Source of the DNA: Azospirillum doebereinerae
Lineage (GTDB): Bacteria > Pseudomonadota > Alphaproteobacteria > Azospirillales > Azospirillaceae
Assembly (NCBI RefSeq): GCF_003989665.1
Contig: NZ_RZIJ01000033.1
Coordinates: 1 to 62,169, forward strand
Reading direction: 5' to 3'
DNA length: 62,169 bases
Part shown: piece by piece, positions 26,490-35,651 of the stretch
Layout of the letters: every line of letters begins with the position of its first letter
Numbering within the stretch: the stretch's first letter is position 1
Notes under the pieces: model-generated
The model's input: the letters and a program-made list of their open reading frames with translations, nothing else
The model's database searches: none
Told to the model about the DNA's origin: nothing
Translations under genes and position numbers: made by a program

Positions 26490-27281
26490 ATGAACAACAC
26501 CCTCAGGACCGCCCTGATCACGTCCACGCTGCTTGCCGGTTCGGCCGTGGCGGCCAGCGCCGCACCGGTCCTCGGCCTGACCGGCGACAAGACGCTGATC
26601 CTGTTCGACACGGCCAAGCCGGCTGTCACCAAGACCATGGAGGTAAAGGGAATCGACAAGTTGGTCGGCATCGATTTCCGTCCGGGCAACAAGACCGTCA
26701 TCGGTGTCACGCCGGATCACCGCATCGTCTCAATTGATCTGAGCACCGGCGCCGCGACCGAAACCGCCAGGATGGACAAGACGCTGACGGTGGCGCAGGC
26801 CCCGGTCGTGGTCGATTTCAACCCGATGGCCGATCGTCTGCGCTTCATGACCGGCACCACCAACCACCGCGTCCATCCCGACACCGGCGCCGTCACGGTC
26901 GACGGCACGCTCGCCTTCGAGGACGGCGACGCGAACAAGGCCAAAGCGCCGAACATCATGGCGGCGGCCTACACCAATTCCTGGGGCAAGCCGGAAAAGA
27001 CGGCGATGTACAACATCGACGCGACGATGGGCGCCTTGGTGCAACAGACCAAGCCGAACGACGGCACCTTGAAGACCATCGGCGCCCTCGGGATCAAGGA
27101 CGCGCCGAAGACCTACGCCTTCGACATCCAGGCGACCGAGGACGGCAAGAACACCGCCTTCCTGGCGGCCGGGAAAACACTCTACACGGTCAACCTCGAA
27201 ACCGGCGCGGCGACCGAGGTCGGCACGATCGCGGGGCTTCAGGGCGAGGTGCGCGACATCGCGATCCTTCCGGTGATGTAA
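26490..27281 (+). CDS. Secreted DUF4394-domain protein, beta-propeller-like
   Basis: This 263-residue protein has a signal peptide (MNNTLRTALITSTLLAGSAVAASAA). The rest is DUF4394: repeated strands such as LTGDKTLILFDTAKP, LVGIDFRPGNKTVIGVT, VDFNPMADRLRFMTGTTNHRVHPDTGAV, and a C-terminal LQGEVRDIAILPVM. The family is periplasmic or extracellular with no known biochemical role. The ATG at 26490 follows GGGAGAAAAGCC. Divergent placement from the ECF sigma/anti-sigma pair suggests it is in their regulon. Confidence 0.85.
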   Translation: MNNTLRTALITSTLLAGSAVAASAAPVLGLTGDKTLILFDTAKPAVTKTMEVKGIDKLVGIDFRPGNKTVIGVTPDHRIVSIDLSTGAATETARMDKTLTVAQAPVVVDFNPMADRLRFMTGTTNHRVHPDTGAVTVDGTLAFEDGDANKAKAPNIMAAAYTNSWGKPEKTAMYNIDATMGALVQQTKPNDGTLKTIGALGIKDAPKTYAFDIQATEDGKNTAFLAAGKTLYTVNLETGAATEVGTIAGLQGEVRDIAILPVM

Positions 27282-27500
27282 TTCGACTTTATTTTCCATA
27301 AGAATGGTTATGCGTTTTAAACTCCCCCTTTGGTAGGTTCCATTCTGAAGTGTGCCCGGCCAGTCCTGAAGATACGCGCGGCGGTGATGAGAGAACGGCA
27401 CGCTTGCCTCGGACCAAATCACCGCCGCGCCATACGCCGCCAGCCATTTCACCCTACGGATCTTAGATAACTCCAGGCTGCAGAGGGCCTCGCAGATGAT

Positions 27501-28094
27501 TTACTGCCGAGCTTTCCTACCCGTGTCTTGGGCGAGGAAGGGCTTGTCTGATCCTGAGTTCCAATCCGGCAGGTATTCCGCCTTCTTCGCATTGATGTTG
27601 ACCATGTTCGAGCGGGCCCAGTCACGCGACGCCGGGGTATTTTCGACCCAAGTACAAGCTCGCAGGTCACTTTCAAGATCCGGCGACGAAGCAGGGACTG
27701 GCTCCAGAGAAAACCGCGCTTTCCAAAGCCCAAGACGTGGAGCGACGCGAGCGAAGTAAATTTGCTCGGCAGCAAAATCCGCATCCATGAAGTCGGCGGA
27801 TTCACCGACGACCATAAGGCGGCGCTTACCGGCAGGCGCCTCATACGCAAGCTTCTTGCCGGCAGAGACAATGCCGACAAACTGGGGGTCCCCACTGGTG
27901 ATATCGAACACCGAGGATTGGATCGCGCCTCCAAATATCGATGGCCGCATGAGGACAAGCGTCGCGGTGTTGTCGGTGGGTTTGGAAACCGTGACCGGCT
28001 CTGGAACATCCCGCATATGCGAGCTTGCGCAGGCGCTGACCAACATCAGCGTGCTCAGAGCGAACAACATGGATCGCAACCGTTTAACAGACAT
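27501..28094 (-). CDS. Predicted lipoprotein, DUF2846-like, in an AT-rich island
   Basis: This 197-residue protein has a lipoprotein signal ending in the lipobox LVSAC (Cys22) of MSVKRLRSMLFALSTLMLVSAC. The mature part contains ATLVLMRPSIFGGAIQSSVFDI and KLAYEAPAGKRRLMVVGESADFMDADFAAEQIYFARV, resembling envelope proteins of the DUF2846 group. The frame is open upstream, but the Met at 28094 starts the signal peptide. The gene and its flanks (27282-28200) are clearly more AT-rich than their neighbours, consistent with recent acquisition. Function is unknown. Confidence 0.75.
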   Translation of the reverse strand: MSVKRLRSMLFALSTLMLVSACASSHMRDVPEPVTVSKPTDNTATLVLMRPSIFGGAIQSSVFDITSGDPQFVGIVSAGKKLAYEAPAGKRRLMVVGESADFMDADFAAEQIYFARVAPRLGLWKARFSLEPVPASSPDLESDLRACTWVENTPASRDWARSNMVNINAKKAEYLPDWNSGSDKPFLAQDTGRKARQ

Positions 28095-28225
28095 TTCTAT
28101 CCACCTCAGTATGCTTTTGGAATAAGGATTCCTGAAATTTTTACTAAAACACTGAATATAATGCAACGATTCGCCCACTGCGTGTAGCTCGGCTCCGGGA
28201 AATACGTGAATCCAGAACAGGCCCA

Positions 28226-28255
28226 GCCACGCCCCCGAATGGAGCGTGGCCTTTT
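28226..28255 (+). terminator. Hairpin GCCACGC...GCGTGGC followed by CTTTT
   Basis: GCCACGCCCC pairs with GGAGCGTGGC across GAAT, then CTTTTC. The T tract suits plus-strand transcripts. The stem may also end the minus-strand Liv operon, whose last stop is at 28274. Confidence 0.6.
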
Positions 28256-28273
28256 CTCGGGCTTCCCCCGCCC

Positions 28274-28783
28274 CTACTCGCCCTTCGCCTCGAAGCGGTA
28301 GCGGAAGTCGCAGCGGTCGGCGCCCTGCATCAGGGTCTGCGTGCGCTCCATCGTGATGCGCGGGTCGTAGCCGGTGCAGAAGGCGGCGTCGCGGTTGCAC
28401 GACAGCAGATGCCCGATGTGCCCCACCCCCAGTTCCCGGTACATCTCGGTGTAGCGGCAGCGCGTGACGTCGTAGTCGAAATGCGTGTCGTCCCGCCGCT
28501 TCACCTCGATGCGCAACGCGTCGTCCTTGGTCCACAGATGCTGGAGATCGGCGAAGCTGTTCAGGCTGGTGCCGTCGGGCTCGGTCGCGGCGAAGGCCGA
28601 GGCGGCGGCCAGCGCCGCCTTGGTGATGGCGGCGCCCAGGATCTCCTGCGCCAGCGTCTCACCGAGGCGGGCGGCCATCTCCTCGTAGACCGGCTTCAGG
28701 ATCTCCGCCTCGATCCGGCGCCGCTCCAGGATACCCATGACCGGTTTGTCGGTCGCGGGCGTGTCGGCTGCGGGTTGGCTCAT
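28274..28783 (-). CDS. L-2-amino-thiazoline-4-carboxylate (ATC) hydrolase-family protein, copy 1
   Basis: This 169-residue protein has the conserved end of the ATC-hydrolase family: DVTRCRYTEMYRELG, HLLSCNRDAAFCTGYDP and ERTQTLMQGADRCDFRYRF (about residues 105-165). Founders open the thiazoline ring of ATC to S/N-carbamoyl-cysteine on the way to L-cysteine. Most relatives are untested. It is the last gene of the Liv-type importer operon; a second, more diverged member lies at the other end. The start at 28783 follows AAGGAAAGGGAGAGC. The substrate is probably a small heterocyclic or amidine-containing amino acid, by inference. Confidence 0.8.
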   Translation of the reverse strand: MSQPAADTPATDKPVMGILERRRIEAEILKPVYEEMAARLGETLAQEILGAAITKAALAAASAFAATEPDGTSLNSFADLQHLWTKDDALRIEVKRRDDTHFDYDVTRCRYTEMYRELGVGHIGHLLSCNRDAAFCTGYDPRITMERTQTLMQGADRCDFRYRFEAKGE

Positions 28784-28819
28784 TTTGCTCTCCCTTTCCT
28801 TGGGCGACGGCGCGTGGCG

Positions 28820-29526
<707 letters not shown>

Positions 29527-29530
<4 letters not shown>

Positions 29531-30297
29531 GCGTCGACTCCCAGATAGGCTTCCAGGACGGCCGGGTCGTTGCGGATCGCGTCCGGCGTGCCGTCGGCGA
29601 TCTTGCGGCCCGAGGCCAGCACCAGGATGCGCTGGCAGATGCCCATGACCAGCGTCATGTCGTGCTCCACCAGCATGACGGTCAGCCCCTGCCCGTGCAG
29701 CCGCTTGATGAAGGCGGCCAGGTCGCGGGTCTCGGTGTCGTTGAGGCCGGCGGCGGGCTCGTCCAGGATCAGGAAGCGCGGCTTCATGGCGAGCGCGCGG
29801 GCGATCTCCAGATACTTGCGCTGCCCGTAGGGCAGGTTGGCGGCGAGTTCCCCGGCGACTTGGGTCAGCCCGACCGCCTCCAGCGCCTCCCAGGTCCGGC
29901 GGCTGATGTCGGCGCTGCGTTGGCGGCCGCTTTCCGAGAGTCCGCCGAACAGCGCGCCCAGCGCCCCCTGTGGCAACGCGCCCACCGCGCCGACCGATAC
30001 ATTGTCGAAGACCGTCATGTTGGGGAAGACGCGCAGGTTCTGGAAGGTCCGGCTCATGCCGAGCCGCGCCACTTGGTTGGTGGTCAGCCCGGCCAGCGGC
30101 CGGCCGCCGAAGGCGACGGTCCCGGAGGACAGCGGCGTGAAGCCGGAGATCAGGTTGAACAGCGTCGTCTTGCCGGCCCCGTTGGGACCGATCAGCCCGA
30201 CCAGTTCGCCCTCGTCCACATGGGCGGTCACGTCGTTGACGGCCAGCACGCCGCCGAAGCGGCGGCTGGCGTTGCGGATGTCGAGAAGTCGGGTCAT
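29527..30297 (-). CDS. LivG-type branched-chain amino acid ABC ATPase
   Basis: This 256-residue protein has Walker A GPNGAGKTT, the LivG-specific long insert after GMSRTFQNLRVFPNMTV, a degenerate signature LPYGQRKYLEIARAL usual for LivG, Walker B FLILDEPAAGLND and H-loop MLVEHDMTLVMGI. The true start is MTRLLDIRNASRRFGG at 30297, overlapping the LivM stop (ATGA). The longer upstream frame is a shadow of LivM. Confidence 0.94.
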
Positions 30298-31352
30298 CGC
30301 CAGCCGATCCCCTCCCCGCCCGCCGTGCGCCGCCACGCGGCGCCGAACTGCCGGCGCACGAGACCGAGCGCCGAGACCTCCCCCAGCAGCCCCTTGGGCA
30401 GCAGCAGGATCGACAGGAACATCACCAGCCCCACCATGACGTTGCGGAAATCGCCCAAGCCCCGAAGGCCCTCGGGCAGCAGGATCAGCAGCAGCGCGCC
30501 GATGACGGCGCCGGGCAGGCTGCCCAGCCCGCCCACCACCACCATCGCCAGGATCAGGATGGATTCGGAGAACTTGAAGTCGCCCGGCGAGATGTAGCCG
30601 GTCATGTGCGCCCACAGCGCGCCCGCCACCCCGGCGAAGAAGGCCGACAGGGTGAAGGCCTCCATCTTCAGGCGCACGGTCCGCACGCCCATGGCGTCGG
30701 CGCACTGGTCGTCCTCGCGGATCGAGCGCAGCGCGTTGCCGTAATAGGAATGACTGAGCCGCCCGATGGCGACGACGCACAGCGTCACCACCACCGCCAC
30801 CGTGTAATAGGCGGCGATCCGTCCCGACAGGCCGAACCCGAACAGCTCGAAGCCCTTGGTGACGATGACGCCGTTCGGCCCCTTGGTGAACTCCACCCAG
30901 TTCAGCATGACCAGATAGAGCATCTGCCCGATGGCGAGCGTCGCCACCGCGAAGTAGATGCTGACCAGCCGCATGGTCGGCAGCGCCACCAGGAAGGCGA
31001 CCGCCGCCGCGACCAGCCCGGAGGCCGGCAGCGTCACGGTGAAGCCGAGCCCCAGCTTGGAGGTCATCAGCGCGGCGGTGTAGGCGCCGACCCCGTAGAA
31101 GGCGGCGTGGCCCAGATGCAGCAGCCCGGCCACCCCCGTCACCAGATGCATGGAGGCCGACAGCAGCACGAAGATCAGCGCGAGGTTGGCGATCTGGTAG
31201 AAATAGCCGCGGTCGAAGGCGGCGAGCGCCGCCGGCAGCGCGACGAAGACCGCCAGGGCGACCAGCGCCGGCAGGATCCAGCCCCGGCGCCGGTCAGGCG
31301 CGGTCAGGCCGGATGGAGTTTGGCCGGGAGCCGTCAGGTCAGACACGTTCAC
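30294..31352 (-). CDS. LivM-type ABC permease
   Basis: This 352-residue inner-membrane permease is of the branched-chain amino acid class. It has VTGVAGLLHLGHAAFYGVGAYTAAL, typical of LivM, the cytoplasmic coupling segment RLSHSYYGNALRSIREDDQCADAMGV, and GGLGSLPGAVIGALLLILLPEGLR. It overlaps livH by 14 bp upstream and livG by 4 bp downstream. It forms a heterodimer with the adjacent LivH. Confidence 0.93.
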   Translation of the reverse strand: MNVSDLTAPGQTPSGLTAPDRRRGWILPALVALAVFVALPAALAAFDRGYFYQIANLALIFVLLSASMHLVTGVAGLLHLGHAAFYGVGAYTAALMTSKLGLGFTVTLPASGLVAAAVAFLVALPTMRLVSIYFAVATLAIGQMLYLVMLNWVEFTKGPNGVIVTKGFELFGFGLSGRIAAYYTVAVVVTLCVVAIGRLSHSYYGNALRSIREDDQCADAMGVRTVRLKMEAFTLSAFFAGVAGALWAHMTGYISPGDFKFSESILILAMVVVGGLGSLPGAVIGALLLILLPEGLRGLGDFRNVMVGLVMFLSILLLPKGLLGEVSALGLVRRQFGAAWRRTAGGEGIGWR

Positions 31353-32253
31353 GGCGCGCTCCGAACAAGCCGTTGGGGAAGAAGACCAGCGTCAGGATCA
31401 GGAAGCCGTAGGCCACCATGTCCGACCAGCCCGAGGAGACGAAGGTCGTCGCCATGCTCTCGGACACGCCCAGGATCAGCGCGCAGATCACCGCGCCGGG
31501 GATCGAGGACAGCCCGCCCATCACCATGGCGACGAAGGCCTTGATGCCGGGCACGAAGCCCATGGCCGGGAACACCGCCCCGTAATACAGCCCCATCAGG
31601 ATGCCGGCCGCAGCCCCCATCATGGAGCCCACGACGAAGGTGAGGATGATGGTGCGGTCGGTGTCGATACCGACGTATTTGGCGCCCAGTGGGTTGTTGG
31701 ACACGGCACGGATCGCCAGCCCGGCGCGGGTCCGCGTCAGCAGGTATTGCAGGCCGACCAGCATGACCGCCGCGACGCCGAAGATGATGAAGTCGCCGGT
31801 CACCAGGATCACCGGCCCGACCCGCACCGGGGTGTTGATCAGGTACTCCGCCGGGGCCGAGCGCATCTGCGAGCCGAACAGGAGCTCCAGCGCCTCGCGC
31901 GCCACGATGGACACCGCCAGAGAGGACAGCAGCGTCGATTCCCGCATCGCCCGCGATTTCAGCGACGCCTCGTCGGTGAAGCGGCGAAAGGGCTTGAAGG
32001 CCAGCCGCTCCAGCGAGAAGCCGGCGAGCGCGCCGGCCGCCAGCACCGCGAAGATCACCGCGACGACCGGCGGCGCCGTCGCCGAGATCACCACCAGCCC
32101 GGCGAAGGCGCCCAGCGTGTAGATCTCGCCATGGGCGAAGTTGACGACGTTCAGCACGCCGAAGATCAGCGTGAAGCCGATCGCCATCAGCGCGTAGGTC
32201 ATGCCCAGCGACAGGCCGATGGCCAACTGCTGGAGGTAATAGGGATCGATCAT
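31339..32253 (-). CDS. LivH-type ABC permease
   Basis: This 304-residue permease has GMTYALMAIGFTLIFGVLNVVNFAHGEIYTLGAF at its N-terminus, the LivH hallmark, and IRAVSNNPLGAKYVGIDTDRT in the coupling loop. The start MIDPYYLQQLAIG at 32253 follows GGGAGAAG-like purines; the long in-frame upstream extension runs through a repeat element and is not coding. It is separated from the livK gene by a 150-bp palindromic element. Confidence 0.93.
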   Translation of the reverse strand: MIDPYYLQQLAIGLSLGMTYALMAIGFTLIFGVLNVVNFAHGEIYTLGAFAGLVVISATAPPVVAVIFAVLAAGALAGFSLERLAFKPFRRFTDEASLKSRAMRESTLLSSLAVSIVAREALELLFGSQMRSAPAEYLINTPVRVGPVILVTGDFIIFGVAAVMLVGLQYLLTRTRAGLAIRAVSNNPLGAKYVGIDTDRTIILTFVVGSMMGAAAGILMGLYYGAVFPAMGFVPGIKAFVAMVMGGLSSIPGAVICALILGVSESMATTFVSSGWSDMVAYGFLILTLVFFPNGLFGARRERV

Positions 32254-32280
32254 GCGGGCTTCTTCGCGGGAGGAAAATCG

Positions 32281-32430
32281 CCCTCTCCCGCCCCGGGAGA
32301 GGGAGGGGACCCATGCGGCAGCATGGGGAGGGTGAGGGGCTATCGGGGCATGGATTGCGTACCACGCCCGACAGCCCCTCACCCTTCCCGCTTTTAGCGG
32401 GCCCCTTCCCTCTCCCGGGGCGGGAGAGGG
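32281..32430. repeat. Bimodular palindromic repeat, copy A (between livK and livH)
   Basis: Left arm blocks CCCTCTCCCGCCCCGGGAGAGGG and GGGGAGGGTGAGGGGC are mirrored by right arm blocks GCCCCTCACCCTTCCC and CCCTCTCCCGGGGCGGGAGAGGG. Each arm can also fold alone. The whole can form a long stem. Related elements are at 39971-40083 and 47026-47180. It lies within an operon just after a binding-protein gene. Confidence 0.85.
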
Positions 32431-32444
32431 AAAAACACAGTGCC

Positions 32445-33554
32445 TTACTCGGCGACCGGCACGAAGGCGCCGCCCTTCACCTCGACCTTCACCAACTCCT
32501 TCACCGGCTCGCGCTCGGCGTTGAAGGTGGTCTTGCCGGTCACGCCGGGGAAGTCGGTGGTCTGGGCCAGCGCGTCGCGCACCTTTTCGCGGGTGGGGTT
32601 GGGCTGGGCCTTCTCCACGGCGGCCAGCATGATGCGGACGGCGTCGTAGGCCTGGGCCGGGAACTGGCCGGGCACCGCGTCGGCGGAGCGCTTCTTCCAC
32701 TCCGTGACGAAATGCTGGACGTTCGGCGCCGGGTCGGTCGGCAGGAAGTTGGAGGTCAGCCGCACGCCCTCCGCCGCGTCGCCGGCCAGCTCGATCAGCT
32801 TGGGGCTGTAGGCGGCCGAGGTCGAGTAGACCGGGGTCTTGACGCCCAGCTGCTGCAGTTGCTTGAGGAACTGCGCGCCGTCCTCGTAGAAGAAGCCGGT
32901 GTAGATGGCGTCGGGCTTCGCGCGCTCGATCTTGCTGATCAGCGAGCGGTAGTCCTTGAGGCCACGGTTGAAGAACTCCGAGAAGGCGACCGTGCCGCCG
33001 CCGGCCTTGACCGCCTCGGAATAGCCGCTGACCACCGACTGGCCCCAATCGGTCTGCTCGGCGATCACCGCGACGTTCTTGTAGCCCTTGGACGCCATCC
33101 ACTGGGCGTTGTAGGGGCCTTCCTGGGCCTGGGTGGCGATGTTGCGGAACTGGTACTTGGAGATTTTGGTGTAGTCGGGGTGCGAGGCGGTCTGCGAGAG
33201 CTGGGCGAGGCCCGCCTCCTTGTAGACCTGCGCCGAGGCCATCGACACGCCCGAGGTGAAGTCGCCGAGCACGCCGACGATCGCCTTGTCGTCCACGAAC
33301 TTGCGGGCGATGTTGGTGCCCTCCTTGGCGTCGGAGCGACTGTCCTCGAAGACGATCTCGACCTTGAAGGGCTTGCCGGCGGCGTTGAACTCGTCGAGCG
33401 CGATCTCGGCGGCCTTGCGGAAGTCCTGGCCGTACTGGGCGGTGTCGCCGGTCAGCGGCAGCTGGTAACCGAGCTTGACCGTGTCGGCGGCGAGCGCCGG
33501 GGCGGCGAAGGCGGCGGCGGCAACGGTCGCGAGCGCGAGGCGGCGGAAGGTCAT
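32445..33554 (-). CDS. LivK-type periplasmic binding protein
   Basis: This 369-residue secreted protein has signal peptide MTFRRLALATVAAAAFAAPALA and a Peripla_BP_6 core: VKLGYQLPLTGDTAQYGQDFRKAAEIALDEFN, VVGVLGDFTSGVSMASAQVY and LSQTASHPDYT in the ligand site. It delivers substrate to the LivHMGF complex downstream. A palindromic element immediately follows, which may protect its mRNA and raise its level above the permeases. The adjacent ATC-hydrolase relatives and FAD oxidase suggest an unusual amino acid as ligand. Confidence 0.93.
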   Translation of the reverse strand: MTFRRLALATVAAAAFAAPALAADTVKLGYQLPLTGDTAQYGQDFRKAAEIALDEFNAAGKPFKVEIVFEDSRSDAKEGTNIARKFVDDKAIVGVLGDFTSGVSMASAQVYKEAGLAQLSQTASHPDYTKISKYQFRNIATQAQEGPYNAQWMASKGYKNVAVIAEQTDWGQSVVSGYSEAVKAGGGTVAFSEFFNRGLKDYRSLISKIERAKPDAIYTGFFYEDGAQFLKQLQQLGVKTPVYSTSAAYSPKLIELAGDAAEGVRLTSNFLPTDPAPNVQHFVTEWKKRSADAVPGQFPAQAYDAVRIMLAAVEKAQPNPTREKVRDALAQTTDFPGVTGKTTFNAEREPVKELVKVEVKGGAFVPVAE

Positions 33555-33593
33555 GGCGGTGGCACCTTTTCTTATGGTTGGTGGCGGGCGTTC

Positions 33594-34112
33594 TTACGCG
33601 CTGGCGTCGGCGGCGGGTTCGGCGGGCGTCGGACCGGGAAGCACCTTCAGGCGGCAGCAGCCCTCGTCGCCCGGCTTCCAGGTCTCGCCCCGGAAGACGA
33701 AGCCGGCCGCCTCGAACAGCCCGCCGTCGATGGCGCCGGCCATGCGGCAGAGCAGTTCCAGATCGTCCTCGGAGCGCCCCTGCGCCTGCCACGCCTCCTT
33801 CAGCGGGCAGCGGTGGAAATGGATCTCCAACGTCTCGTCATCGCAGCAGACGATCTCCGGCGCGAACATGGCGTCGCGGATCGGGATGCCGTCGAGGAAG
33901 GCGTAGCACAGCCCCGCCAGATCGTCCGGGCCGTGCGACGCGAACTTGACGCCCATCGATTCCCCGAGCCGACGGGTCGATTCCTGCCCGATCTCCAGCG
34001 CCGTCTCCGTGCCGAAGCGGTCACGCAGGACGTCGAACATGTGGCCGTAGCTCGCCGCGCGCATGGCGTAGGCGTTGCGCAGAAGAGTCGGGTAATCGGG
34101 TTCGCCGGCCAT
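33594..34112 (-). CDS. ATC hydrolase-family protein, copy 2 (diverged)
   Basis: This 172-residue protein is related to copy 1 (28274-28783) in layout but diverged in the Cys motifs: HFHRCPLKEAWQAQG, DDLELLCRMAGAIDGGLFEAAGFVF and GDEGCCRLKVLPG replace the RTxTLxxG-CDF ending. The N-terminal half (YAMRAASYGHMFDVLRDRFGTETAL, SMGVKFASHGPDDLAGLCYAF) is alpha-helical. The start MAGEPDYP at 34112 follows an AAGGAGGGCGCGGCG leader. It lies between the FAD oxidase and the binding protein gene. It may hydrolyse a second intermediate, or form a heteromer with copy 1. Confidence 0.75.
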   Translation of the reverse strand: MAGEPDYPTLLRNAYAMRAASYGHMFDVLRDRFGTETALEIGQESTRRLGESMGVKFASHGPDDLAGLCYAFLDGIPIRDAMFAPEIVCCDDETLEIHFHRCPLKEAWQAQGRSEDDLELLCRMAGAIDGGLFEAAGFVFRGETWKPGDEGCCRLKVLPGPTPAEPAADASA

Positions 34113-34144
34113 CGCCGCGCCCTCCTTGTGAATGTCCGCCACGA

Positions 34145-35464
34145 TCAGATTTCCCGCGCGTCGTTCCAGCGGTATTGCAGGATCTTCAACGGCCCGATCT
34201 TTTGCAGCAGCGCGTTGAAGGGAAGCGGGGTGGGCGCCGTCAGCGGCAGCGCCAACTCCGCCGGGTCCTGGCCCAGCGCCGCGCGCGCCAGCTCCCGCCC
34301 CAGCGAGACCGACAGCGCCACGCCGCGCCCGTTGCAGCCGGCCCAGGCGAAGCCGTGCGGCCCCAGCCGGTGGACGCGTGGGAAATAGTCGGTGGTCATG
34401 GCGATGCGGCCGTTCCACACATGGTCGAAGGTCACGCCGCGCAACGCCGGGAACAGCCCGGCCAGCCGCTCGCCGACGATGCGGCGCAACCGCTCCGGCC
34501 CGTTCGCCGGGATCAGCAGGGCGCCGCCGCTCACCAACCGGTTGTCGGCGGTGTAGCGCATGAAGCGCAGGTCGCCATGGGTGTCGGACATCGCCGGGCG
34601 GCCGGGCAGCACCGTCTTGCGGATGGCCTCGCCCAGCGGCGCGGTCGCCATCTGCCAGGACAGGACCGGCACGACCTCCGTCCGGATCTCCGGGAAGACC
34701 GAGGCGGCGTAGCCGTTGGTGCCCAGCACCAGCGAGTCGGCGGTGACGATGCCTTGCGGCGTGCGGGCGACCCACATGTCGCCCTGCCGCTCCACCGACA
34801 GCGCGGGGGAGTTGACGTGGACCGCCGCCCCGGCCTTGACCGCCTTGGCGGCCAAGCCGCGCGCCAGGGCCAGCGGGTTGATGTGCCCGCCGCTGCGGTT
34901 CATCCAACCGCCGTGATAGGCGTCGGTGCCCAGCATCGCCGACACGGCGGCGCGGTCCAGCAGCTCGACCGGCGCGCCACGGCGGCCCCATTGGGCGGCG
35001 CGACGCTCGGCGATCTTGATGCGGCCCGGCGTGTGGACGGGCTGGACCCAGCCGGTCTGCTCCGCCGCGCAGTCGATGTTCAGGCGGCGCACCAGATCGA
35101 ACAACGTGGTGGCGCTGTCGCGGATCAGCGCGACGAAGCGCTCGCCCGTCTCGCCGCCGAAGCGCGCCACGAGGTCGTCCGGATCCGGGCGGGTCAGCGT
35201 CGGGATCACCTGACCGTTGTTGCGCCCCGAGGCGCCGCGCCCGATCTCCGACGCCTCCAGCACCACGGCGCGCTTGCCGGCCTCGGCCGCGTGCAGCGCC
35301 GCCGACAGGCCGGTGAAGCCGCCGCCGATCACCAGCAGGTCGGCCTGCGCCGACCCGTTCAGCGGGGCGAGGGCCGGCGGCGGCGGGGCGGTGGCCTCCC
35401 ACAGGGAATCCGGACGCTCCCAGATCCCGCTCTGCCCCGGAGTGTTGTGCGTCCTCTCTGCCAC
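34145..35464 (-). CDS. FAD-dependent amine/amino-acid oxidoreductase (DAO family, PuuB-like)
   Basis: This 439-residue flavoprotein has dinucleotide-binding fold LLVIGGGFTGLSAALHAAEAGKRAVVLEASEIGRGASGRNNGQV (about residues 40-85) and C-terminal FAD contact GPHGFAWAGCNGRGVALSVSLGREL. It resembles gamma-glutamylputrescine oxidase and other secondary-amine oxidases that yield an imine or aldehyde plus ammonia or peroxide. No ATG is available near the N-terminus, so the GTG at 35464 (MAERTHNTPG) is used. It is the first gene of the apparent seven-to-eight gene operon ending with ATC hydrolase copy 1. Confidence 0.85.
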   Translation of the reverse strand: MAERTHNTPGQSGIWERPDSLWEATAPPPPALAPLNGSAQADLLVIGGGFTGLSAALHAAEAGKRAVVLEASEIGRGASGRNNGQVIPTLTRPDPDDLVARFGGETGERFVALIRDSATTLFDLVRRLNIDCAAEQTGWVQPVHTPGRIKIAERRAAQWGRRGAPVELLDRAAVSAMLGTDAYHGGWMNRSGGHINPLALARGLAAKAVKAGAAVHVNSPALSVERQGDMWVARTPQGIVTADSLVLGTNGYAASVFPEIRTEVVPVLSWQMATAPLGEAIRKTVLPGRPAMSDTHGDLRFMRYTADNRLVSGGALLIPANGPERLRRIVGERLAGLFPALRGVTFDHVWNGRIAMTTDYFPRVHRLGPHGFAWAGCNGRGVALSVSLGRELARAALGQDPAELALPLTAPTPLPFNALLQKIGPLKILQYRWNDAREI

Positions 35465-35559
35465 CGGTCGTCGTCCCGCTCGTTTCAGTCCAATGGTTTC
35501 GGGCCGAACTATGGGACAAATCGGAGGCTTGCGCAATTCCCGAGATTTTCTAGCGGAAA

Positions 35560-35574
35560 GTGGAAAACTTCCAC
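35560..35574. promoter_or_regulatory. Inverted repeat GTGGAA-AAC-TTCCAC before the FAD oxidase/Liv operon
   Basis: Six-base perfect arms around 3 nt lie 96 bp upstream of the GTG start in the only AT-richer gap (35465-35651). Further TTCCAC-like blocks occur at about 35620-35630. It is a candidate operator for the operon; no regulator gene is adjacent. Confidence 0.45.
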
Positions 35575-35651
35575 AGCGCTCGGTGGGAAATGCGAAATGT
35601 TGGCCGGGCAAGCCGATTTTCCACAAGGGCTGGTTTCCCCATGGGGAATGG

